Below, in pieces: positions 45,930 to 53,706 of a DNA stretch of 64,000 bases. The DNA is taken from contig QZCP01000412.1 of the NCBI GenBank assembly GCA_003956705.1, forward strand, positions 101,384-165,383. Direction: 5' to 3'. Each line of letters starts with the position of its first letter. Positions within the stretch are counted from its first letter, which is position 1. A program made the position numbers and the translations under genes. Source of the DNA: Brevipalpus yothersi. Its lineage: Eukaryota > Arthropoda > Arachnida > Trombidiformes > Tenuipalpidae. The notes below the pieces were generated by a model, which had not been told where the DNA came from, searched no databases, and saw nothing but the letters and a program-made list of their open reading frames with translations.

Positions 45930-46530
45930 TCTAGAGGTGAAGAGAGCTCCCATGAACGAGTTGAGCATTGCCAGAGGTGGCGGATCTCGAGGCTTTGTTC
46001 CTGGTGTCTTGCCTGGAGCTCGAACCCATGGCTGTCCCATGTCGCCCAGCACAGTCCCTGGGACATGTTTAGTCACAAACATGTTTGGGACCTCCAAGGG
46101 CATCGCATTCTCTCTGGTGGACATTGGCATTGTCCTTTCGAGAGAGAATTCTGGGGCAAAAGCGGCAAGCTGTTTGCGGGTTCTCACCCCTCTCTCTTTT
46201 TCGCTCTGCCTCCGTTGCCGCTTGTTGTTTTGGCACCCTGTGAGCCCGAGGATGCTTCCGAGTGTCGATGATGTTAACCTGCAGTTAAAAGAGATGGATC
46301 AGAGTTGAGAAAAATTTAAGAGAGAATAAGAGGGAACTATAAGGAGGCTATCTAGGAGCAACTTACTATTTTTTCCGGCTCCAAATCAGGACAATCCATT
46401 TCTTCATCAAAGTAGACGAGGTCCTGATGCCTCACGAGGTTAGCGCGATACCATTTACCATCATCAGGATGGAAAGCCCAACCTCACTCAGGAATAGTCA
46501 CCACAGGATAGTCGCCGATGCACGCCTCCA
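45930..46530 (-). pseudogene. Inverted, decayed paralogue of the C2H2 gene at 46.8-53.4 kb
   Basis: On the minus strand, 46530-46375 reads GDYPVVTIPE-stop-GWAFHPDDGKWYRANLVRHQDLVYFD, matching exon 5 of the plus-strand gene (GDYPVVAILERGWSYHPDD). After an intron, the exon from about 46276 reads VNIIDTRKHPRAHRVPKQQA, then a stop, and the finger CRFCPRILSRKDNANVHQ and HVCD-stop. These match exon 6. At least three stops are visible. It lies head-to-head with its intact paralogue, separated by about 250 bases with a pentanucleotide repeat. Confidence 0.8.
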
Positions 46531-46659
46531 CATTATTACATGAGTCTAACCAGCAGATGGCTCCAAAGCGGAAAGCCAATGAGAGAAGAGAAGGCAGTGA
46601 GCATGGCAACGCAGTTGGAGTTGTTTTGGTTTTTGTTCGAAGCAATTTTAAAGTTTTGT

Positions 46660-46770
46660 TTGATTTGATTCGATTTGATTTGATTTGATTTGATTTGATT
46701 TGATTTGATTTGATTTGATTTGATTTGATTTGATTTGATTTGATTTGATTTGATTTGATTTGATTTGATT
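46660..46770. repeat. (TTTGA)n pentanucleotide repeat
   Basis: About 22 tandem TTTGA units with one variant unit (TTCGA). It ends nine bases before the start codon of the zinc-finger gene, so it probably lies in its 5' UTR or promoter. Confidence 0.95.
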
Positions 46771-46778
46771 AATTGAAA

Positions 46779-49700
46779 ATGGTAAGTGTTGTGTGTATGT
46801 GTGTGGTGCAGTGATCATCATGTGTGCTCTTTCTCTCTCTCTCTAATGTCACCAGCCACCGACGAGGCGTACATATGGTCGAGCAGACAGGCAAACCACC
46901 AATGCCACTTCTACTAGCACAGAAGTGACTGTAAGTTGATTGTTTATTTATGATTATGATTCTTATTATTATTATTATTATATTTACTAGTGGAAAGGCC
47001 CGGTTTCACCGGTCCAAACCTAGATAGGCAATGAAAAAACAGAGCAAATTTCTGGAGGCTAATGGATTGCGTAGATGAATGAAAAAAATGAACACTGTAC
47101 TTGAAATGAAAACGTGAAAAAATATTATTGATCAATGTCCAAAACTTCTCTATATACAACGTTTTGTGTGAAAAAAACATTAGTACTGCGAGGAACAACA
47201 CCTTGCTTTTGACCAGCGATAATTTTGACTTTTATGTCAGATTGTCTCCTAACACGTGAGAGAGCAACGTATAATTGACCATGGGTGAAGACGGGATTCG
47301 GAAGATATAAACCAACTTTATCGAAAGTTTGTCCCTGACTTTTATTGATGGTCATTGCATAGGCAAGGCGGATTGGGAGCTGAATTCGACGCAATGTGAA
47401 AGTAGTTGCAGCGTCAGTTGGTGCGAGTGGAATTCGGGGGACAATGAAACACTTTTCCGGCTGATCAATAGGACTACACATGATACTGCGGGATCGGAAG
47501 CCAACAACTTTTAATCTGGTTCCATTACAGTAGCCTGCTTTGAGGTTACGTAAAAGAACGACAATACAACCAATCTTCAATCGCAGTTGATGAGGAGGCA
47601 TACCAGATGGTGTAATGGAATTGAGGTATTCTGTTGGATAGAGTGTTGGATCATCCCCATCAGCAGTATCAACAGAGTCAGATGAAAGATAAACATGCTC
47701 TTGAGCTGACAGCCGAGAGAGAATCTGATCATTGAGATGATGGATATCTTCATTTTTCGGTGAGAGGATACATTTTTTGGCCAGGTTTTCAGAGGTGTAT
47801 CCACGTCTATCTGAGCCAAATACCTCATCAATTAAATTCCTCGTTGTTGTTATCTGGCTTGGTAAGACGACACTTGGTTGAGGACCACCATTGCCGATTT
47901 GAAGCAGATACTGGGAATAACTCTCATCATCTTGTGCTCTCATGTTACGGATGAGAGAAATCACTCTAAACTCTGACCAAAAAGGGCTCCGTTTGATTGT
48001 GCTCTCAACAATCTCACTCCGAGTAGCTCGTCTCATAACAGGAAGACATTGGCGGAAATCACCACCAAAGAGAACAACTTTACCACCAAAAAACTGTGTG
48101 CTGTTGCACATATCGGCTACACAGTTACTCGCACATCTGACGGTATAGCCACTGGCCATTGTTGCTTCATCCCAGAGAATCAGTTGTGTGTCACGTAAAG
48201 CTTGAGCATCAGCAGAGCCATGTGTCATCATGGAAACACTCAATTCAGTGAGTACCAGAGGTAACTTGAAGGTGGAATGTGCAGTTTTACCGAATGGTAA
48301 AAGTGTGGCAGCAATACCTGTTGTGGCTACACAGAGAAATTTAGTGTTCCTTCTCCAAAGCTCAGCACATATAGCTCTATAGAGAGTTGTCTTCCCAGAT
48401 CCACCAGGACCATCAACGAAGAAAGCTCGAGGTCTAATTGATGGATCGTCCAAGGCTCTCATCACAGCTGTGAATACCTCTTGCTGTTGCTCGTTGAGAA
48501 TGACCTCATCATAGGGCGGGAACTCATCAACTGGAGGAGGCATGGTTTCATCATAGTTTGGCTCTGGTAATCCAAAATCAGTATTCTTGGCATTCAATGT
48601 CCTGAATTGTTGATCAAGATCTTGAAGACAGAAGTTGATAGCGGACTCGGGGGAGAACCTACGTGAGAAGTCTTCACACAGGTCTTGAGAGAATTTCTCA
48701 AAGAGGCCAGCAGGATTCGCAGGTTGGCAGTAAACACAGATGACCACAAACAGCTCTCTCATCGATCGAGGCATATGATATGATGAACCTTCCATCATCA
48801 CTTGCTCCCACTCTGCATCGTTCTCAATCAAGCCTTTTGCAAGACAGGCTTCTCTGAATGATTGATACACTATACCGTCAACTTTACGCAGGTCTTGGAA
48901 TGATGTAGCTCCACGAACATGCAACAAAAGAATACGAAGATCGAATCGCTCTTGTTCCCGTGGGCTGACGAAATACATGCGACCAATAACTTTACAAAAT
49001 CTCTGGCGTCTTGTCCATGTATTCCTTGTTCGTGGCTGATCCCATGCATAGTGTTTGGGAATCTCGCTATAAGTGAATTGGTGAGCATGAGGATCAGTTC
49101 GGTTGAGAGCGAACCACCCGGTCAGAGTAGTGTTTCGATTACGTGCTCGAACCAAGGCTGGAATCTCATCTCCATCATTGAAGAAAACTGGTTGTTGATT
49201 TGGTAAATGTATAGCAAGTCGCTCAATACTATGTGAATTGTAGTGCATCTTAAAGGAAAAAATCCTCCAGAAAGCCTCCGTTGCTCCAACGTATCGAGCA
49301 CTTAGGAATGCTAAGATCTCGTTCCTATTATCCACTATTTCCACACGGGCAGCATCAGAACCCTTGTAGATGTACTTGTATATATATTTTACACTTTTCA
49401 CTGATGAACAAATCTCAACATTGATGTGAGCATTATACTTGAGGAGGAGATATTTGTTGTATGGAACAACCCAACGATTATCCAGCTCAACACCTCGCTT
49501 GGTCACTGTGAAATCTGATCTGCGTCTCCTGTATCTTGGATAAGAATCATTGCCCATAACAGTGTGTTCGGCGTAGTTCTTAGGGAAATCTTTGGTACAT
49601 GTCATAGTGTCACCATCCATACAGGGACAGTCCGGAAAATCGGGACCACATGGTCCATGCATCATATGATTGGATACCTTCTCGTATAAATTTGGATGTA

Positions 49701-52700
49701 CTAATCTATCAGGAATTTCGGCAGAGACGACTCTATCAACATCAACTTGATCACGGATCTTGCTATTTTCTGCCAGTATTATCAGAATATGTGCATGTGG
49801 TAGGCCTCTTTTCTGGAACTCAATCGTGTATACCAATGCATTAACTCGACCGAAAATTTCCCTCTCTTTAATATCAGCGATCAACTCTTTGAGCTTTAGG
49901 TTGAAAACTCTACAAATTAGATCAGGTCTATCATTGGGAGTTTGTCTTGGGAATAGATTCTCCTTTATCTCAGGCCAGTTTGGATTACAGGTGAATGTAA
50001 CGAAAAGATCTGGTTTGCCATATTCCCTCACTACTGCCATGGCATCTTGATACTTTTGTATCATGTTCCGCTTCCCATTAGGAAAATTAGATGGTAATAT
50101 GCATTGACGACCATATCTTCTATCTGGATTCGGTGCTACTTCTTCTTCAATATTGTCAGTTGGAAGAGCATCTTGCAGACCACTGTATAAGTCCACTCGT
50201 AAGTCCCGTTGATGATCTTGTATGTACTGCAATCGAGCACCCTCCATTTTCGTGTAGCAGTCAACCGCATATTGATGGAAAAGTTTTCTTCCCAAGTGAA
50301 GCTTTGGGAAAATGCATTCTCTAATCTGGAATCGATAAGAATAATACTCCATCGGAGAAGTAAAAGTTCTTCTATGAGCTCTTGGAACACCACGAACAGG
50401 TCTTATTACATGAGGAATGTCAGTCCTATAACCAGATTCACCGAACGGGAAGAGCAGAGGATATGTCATTGGCTCACAATGTTGACTCATACGTCTAATA
50501 CTGATGAAACCTTCTGGTGATGGTGCTCCGAAATGTTCCATCGCAAGAATACCTGGCCTAGGATGCACAATGAGCTCCTGCTGCATTGCATCAGGAGGAA
50601 AACCATCTTGAGTGGTGAAAATAGCAGCTATTTCATTGCTGGCAGCCTCATTGTACCGTCTTGGATCTGGAGTATTATCAGTTCTGATGTGCATGTAGAC
50701 ATTTCTCGGTTCAACACCATTGGCTGCAGCGTTATCTCTCTCTTGTAACTCAATTTCGTGCATCATTCTGAAGGACCGAGCGTAAGGATTGATTTGCTCA
50801 AGTAGTTCATGTAGCTCCCAGTTTAGAGCCAAATCAAGACGATACATATCAGCTTGACGATTTCTTTCTTCTCGGGCCCGAGCTGTATCATAAATGTAAA
50901 TCTGATTGAAGGCTGGATTGGTACCTCCTGGAGGATGGAGAGTGGAAGTTCGATGGTAGACTTGACCTTGTATCTTGAAACAATACGGGTGTTGGCCAAT
51001 CAGATTTCGGTCAAAAGCTGCTTTCCAAGAGGCAAGTGCAAGTGAGTTATTATATGATCTCGCCTTATTGAGAAACTCCTCTGATTCCTCGATATCATAT
51101 GGAGTAGCTGGACAGAAGAGACCTCTAAGCCTCATGGGTGGTTCAGGATCAGCAAGGATAACAATTTTACCATCATAGCAGCGAGTAGATGAAGATTCAG
51201 CAGCAAATGAGAGAGCTCGACAATGCATACATTCTCGGTTCATTCTTCCTTTATAGTCTGGAGCCAAATCATCAGGAGGGTTGTCTACGATGGCTCTCAA
51301 TCGTGCATTTCTGGCCCTATCGATATGAAGGAACGAAATCATGTAAAACAAGAAAATGATAAGATAAGAAATATCATCCCTAATCCTCACACTAATCACG
51401 CCATTGATCAGCATAAATAAAAAATGTGTCACTCACAGAACACATAAAAAGAGCCTAAAACGTCCCCATGGACAACAAAATTACCCTAACAATAAGAAAA
51501 AACCTAACTCACCCAAAAATCGGGCAGAGTAACTGGACGGTCTAAGCTAAAATTAGATATGGGTTCACCCAGGCCGCGTTTATGCGGAGATCCTTCGCTG
51601 CATCTTTTGATGCGGGCAACCCCTGTGGAGGCACCTTGCTCAAGGGTGACCATCCACTCTCCAAGAACCTAACAGAAAACTGAACTAAAGACTGGGGCCT
51701 ATCTCCCCAGCCTTGACACAAGAAAACAATGCACAAAATTGATAAGAGATATGAGATATGAACAGTAAGGTATACATGGGATTAACTTGAATCATCTTAA
51801 GTCTCTGAAAGGCTCTCTTTAGCTTTACTCAAGTTAAAACTGAAAATTTCAATTTGAACAGTTTTAAATTGGGTTAGGTTAGGTTAAGGTTATACTGAAA
51901 AGGTATTAAATAACTAAAATCTGGCTAAAATTGCTTAATTATCTATGTAAATTAATTAATTGATCAATTAATCAATTTTTGAATCCCCGGGGATGTAGAA
52001 AAATGAGGCAAAAGATGGCAGCACAATGTAGATCCTCGGGGTCGAACCAATTGTGCTGCCATCTAGCGGAATCGAAAAAAAAATTGGCGTGAAGCCTCTT
52101 CAAAAATTGAAAAATTAAAAAATCAAAAAAAATAATTAAAAAATCAAAAAAAAGTGGCTCACATTTTTTTTGGGGTGGGTGGGAGGGCAAAAAACCAAAA
52201 AAAAGTGTCCAAAAATGGGTGGGTGGGCTTCAGGGCCTAAATAAAGAGAGAAGAGAGAGAGAAAAAAAACAACAACAACAGCATCGACCGTTGAAATATG
52301 CTCTCTCTCTTCTCTCTAAAACTATAAAGATAACAATCGGCGCCTGAGTTTGCACTCACTGCGGCGCCGTATTGTTATCTTTATAATCTTTAGATATATG
52401 ATTATTATTGTTATTATTATTATTATTCTCATTATTATGCATCTTAATCATTGATTTTTCCTAACAGCAATCACAACCAACGGTGAGGATGACCACTCGA
52501 AGAAATCGGTATGATTCGAATGAGGAAGTGAGTTCCCCTACATTCCCCCACCTATTAAAACTCGATTTTTTTGTTCTTTCAATGTTTTTTTTGCTTTCTT
52601 TTTCATTCATCTTCAACAGCAAACATCTCCACCTCCTCCTCCACCTCCACCTCCAGCACAAAGTCCTCCACCACCAGCTGAGGATACCTCAGAAGAGGAT

Positions 52701-53427
52701 AGTGGGCAGGAAAATGCTGGCGAGGAGCCTCAGCCTTTGCCTGAAGAGCCCTATGAGGAGCAACCAATTCCAGTAAGTATTCTAGCCATGAAACAAATTA
52801 TACTTTGTTACTCTTCTTCCATTCACCACTTATGATGATTTAAATTCTCTTCTTAGGAAAATGTACAAGTGGCAGAAGCTAAAGTTGGAGATTATCCAGT
52901 TGTAGCTATCTTGGAGCGGGGTTGGTCTTATCATCCCGATGATAAGAAATGGTACCACGCAAACCTTGTTAGTCATCAGGACCTGGTGTATTTTGACAGG
53001 GAACTGGAAACTCCAGCTTTAAAGCCCGAAAAAAAGGTAAACTACTCATCTGGTTGCATTTACATGATTCCCCCACATTCCCCCCATCTATAATTTCATG
53101 ATTTCTAGATTTTAATCTTTGATTTATTCATTACAGGTCCATGTGATTGATATCCAAAAGTATCCATGGGCTCATAGGATTCCCGACCAGCGGGCAGCCA
53201 ATGAGGAAGAGAGGCGGGCTGCTATAGAAAGAGCCAGGAAGAGAGGCGAGCACCCAGCACGACCATGCCGCTATTGCCATAAGGTCTTCGCCAGGTCGGA
53301 CTCTGCTAATAGGCATGAGAAGAATTGCTCTGCTCCAGGAGGACCAAAGCACAAGTGCAATCGTGGCTGTCCCAAGGATTGTGCTGGTAGGGAGCCATGG
53401 GTTCGAGCCTCTGGGAAAAAGCCTTGA
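46779..53427 (+). CDS. Small C2H2 zinc-finger protein, six phase-0 exons, hosts a Helitron in intron 2
   Basis: Exons 46779-46781 (only the ATG), 46856-46930, 52468-52527, 52620-52772, 52857-53036 and 53137-53427, all phase 0, give about 253 residues. In order: a basic Thr-rich N-terminus (PPTRRTYGRADRQ), a second basic exon (MTTRRNRYDSNEE), a polyproline and acidic segment (SPPPPPPPPAQSPPPPAEDT), and a conserved exon 5 block (GDYPVVAILERGWSYHPDDK, DLVYFDREL). The final exon has YPWAHRIPDQRAANEEERR and one C2H2 finger (CRYCHKVFARSDSANRHEKNC), followed by a second Cys cluster (CNRGCPKDC). Not a family I can name. DNA or RNA binding is likely from the finger. Intron 2 is 5.5 kb because it contains an antisense Helitron. 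Exons 5-6 have decayed relatives at 45930-46530; the gene at 61.9-62.6 kb has a similar design. Introns 3 and 5 and the 3' UTR carry a C-rich 20-mer. Confidence 0.75.
46987..47015 (-). terminator. Helitron 3' terminal hairpin and CTAG end
   Basis: On the minus strand GGACCGGTGAAACCGGGCC forms a short GC hairpin (CCGGT/ACCGG-type arms with a GAAA-like loop), followed by TTTCCA and CTAG. This is the replication-termination architecture of Helitrons. A closely related sequence lies at 57222-57240. Confidence 0.75.
47125..51432 (-). CDS. Helitron Rep-helicase (RepHel)
   Basis: Single open frame of 1435 codons, no interruptions. In order: a Cys-rich N-terminus (MNRECMHCRALSF) following the frequent Helitron start RARNARLRAIVDNPPDDLAP; a Helitron-like N domain; the HUH nuclease motif GLPHAHILII (about residue 545); the two-Tyr motif KYIYKYIYKGSD (about residue 685); then a PIF1/RecD-like helicase with Walker A GPGGSGKTT (about 1010), Walker B LILWDEATMA, GGDFRQCLPV, and the C-terminal NKSQGQTFDKVGLYLP and YVALSRVR. 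The protein nicks and unwinds DNA to drive rolling-circle transposition. The first 35 codons (MTHFLFMLINGVISVRI...) are unusual; an acceptor at TATCGATAG just before RARNARL (about 51313) suggests the true protein is spliced from an upstream exon. The intact frame implies recent activity. Confidence 0.9.
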   Translation of the reverse strand: MTHFLFMLINGVISVRIRDDISYLIIFLFYMISFLHIDRARNARLRAIVDNPPDDLAPDYKGRMNRECMHCRALSFAAESSSTRCYDGKIVILADPEPPMRLRGLFCPATPYDIEESEEFLNKARSYNNSLALASWKAAFDRNLIGQHPYCFKIQGQVYHRTSTLHPPGGTNPAFNQIYIYDTARAREERNRQADMYRLDLALNWELHELLEQINPYARSFRMMHEIELQERDNAAANGVEPRNVYMHIRTDNTPDPRRYNEAASNEIAAIFTTQDGFPPDAMQQELIVHPRPGILAMEHFGAPSPEGFISIRRMSQHCEPMTYPLLFPFGESGYRTDIPHVIRPVRGVPRAHRRTFTSPMEYYSYRFQIRECIFPKLHLGRKLFHQYAVDCYTKMEGARLQYIQDHQRDLRVDLYSGLQDALPTDNIEEEVAPNPDRRYGRQCILPSNFPNGKRNMIQKYQDAMAVVREYGKPDLFVTFTCNPNWPEIKENLFPRQTPNDRPDLICRVFNLKLKELIADIKEREIFGRVNALVYTIEFQKRGLPHAHILIILAENSKIRDQVDVDRVVSAEIPDRLVHPNLYEKVSNHMMHGPCGPDFPDCPCMDGDTMTCTKDFPKNYAEHTVMGNDSYPRYRRRRSDFTVTKRGVELDNRWVVPYNKYLLLKYNAHINVEICSSVKSVKYIYKYIYKGSDAARVEIVDNRNEILAFLSARYVGATEAFWRIFSFKMHYNSHSIERLAIHLPNQQPVFFNDGDEIPALVRARNRNTTLTGWFALNRTDPHAHQFTYSEIPKHYAWDQPRTRNTWTRRQRFCKVIGRMYFVSPREQERFDLRILLLHVRGATSFQDLRKVDGIVYQSFREACLAKGLIENDAEWEQVMMEGSSYHMPRSMRELFVVICVYCQPANPAGLFEKFSQDLCEDFSRRFSPESAINFCLQDLDQQFRTLNAKNTDFGLPEPNYDETMPPPVDEFPPYDEVILNEQQQEVFTAVMRALDDPSIRPRAFFVDGPGGSGKTTLYRAICAELWRRNTKFLCVATTGIAATLLPFGKTAHSTFKLPLVLTELSVSMMTHGSADAQALRDTQLILWDEATMASGYTVRCASNCVADMCNSTQFFGGKVVLFGGDFRQCLPVMRRATRSEIVESTIKRSPFWSEFRVISLIRNMRAQDDESYSQYLLQIGNGGPQPSVVLPSQITTTRNLIDEVFGSDRRGYTSENLAKKCILSPKNEDIHHLNDQILSRLSAQEHVYLSSDSVDTADGDDPTLYPTEYLNSITPSGMPPHQLRLKIGCIVVLLRNLKAGYCNGTRLKVVGFRSRSIMCSPIDQPEKCFIVPRIPLAPTDAATTFTLRRIQLPIRLAYAMTINKSQGQTFDKVGLYLPNPVFTHGQLYVALSRVRRQSDIKVKIIAGQKQGVVPRSTNVFFTQNVVYREVLDIDQ
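52014..52063. repeat. Inverted repeat with 13 bp perfect arms
   Basis: GATGGCAGCACAA (52014-52026) and TTGTGCTGCCATC (52051-52063) enclose a 24-base loop. It lies in the 5' non-coding part of the Helitron, upstream of RepHel. Confidence 0.85.
52324..52383. repeat. 60 bp palindrome at Helitron 5' end
   Basis: Arms ATAAAGATAACAAT-CGGCGCC and GGCGCCG-TATTGTTATCTTTAT pair around an 18-base centre. It begins 11 bases inside the inferred 5' terminus. Confidence 0.85.
52533..52555 (+). repeat. C-rich 20-mer, copy 1 (intron 3 of zinc-finger gene)
   Basis: TTCCCCTACATTCCCCCACC, directly after the 5' splice site. Confidence 0.8.
53067..53091 (+). repeat. C-rich 20-mer, copy 2 (intron 5 of zinc-finger gene)
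   Basis: ATTCCCCCACATTCCCCCCA followed by TCTAT. Confidence 0.8.
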
Positions 53428-53553
53428 CCAAAGCCAAGAGGTTCTCCTGAACCTGGGCCTGATGGACCATCAGGATCATCCCCCCTCCTCCACCACCATC
53501 GTCTGGTGCGAGCGCTCTGGTGGCCTGAATGGCTCAGCAAGCCAGCCTACAGA

Positions 53554-53577
53554 GTTCCCTCACATTCCCCCCCATCT
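53554..53577 (+). repeat. C-rich 20-mer, copy 3 (3' UTR of zinc-finger gene)
   Basis: GTTCCCTCACATTCCCCCCC followed by ATCT, about 130 bases after the stop. Confidence 0.8.
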
Positions 53578-53706
53578 CATATCAGGGGATTTTTTCATTT
53601 TTCCCATTGAATAAACTACTGCCAATTATGAAGAATACTCTTTCCATTATAAAAATACCTCTCTGATTAATAAATGCTCTTTGATACTCAAATTAAATTT
53701 AATGGT

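Larger units (their letters stand above)
46987..52394 (-). mobile_element. Full-length autonomous Helitron
   Basis: The inferred ends are a 3' terminus CTAG at 46990-46987 on the minus strand, preceded by the hairpin GGACCGGTGAAACCGGGCC (46997-47015) and followed by T, and a 5' terminus TCTAAAGATTATAAAG starting at 52394, preceded by A. Joining the flanks rebuilds ...TTATATTTA|TATATGATTATT..., an A|T insertion site inside an ATT-rich intron, as expected for Helitrons, which make no target duplication. The interior carries one intact Rep-helicase gene in the same orientation. The 3' end is well supported by hairpin plus CTRR; the 5' end is inferred from the TC and A|T rule. Confidence 0.78.

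Noticed and set aside
48919..50050. Plus-strand frames within the RepHel region
   Set aside because: Antisense shadows of the 1435-codon Rep-helicase, which has all family motifs.
51542..51736. 64-codon minus-strand frame upstream of RepHel
   Set aside because: No domain; probably Helitron non-coding sequence, though it could overlap an unplaced RepHel first exon.
51874..51890. GGGTTAGGTTAGGTTA, telomere-like TTAGG units
   Set aside because: Only about three units inside a Helitron; not a telomere or interstitial telomere array.
53315..53614. 99-codon plus frame overlapping the last zinc-finger exon
   Set aside because: Alternative frame of the exon 6/3' UTR; the frame with the C2H2 finger joins in phase with exons 1-5.
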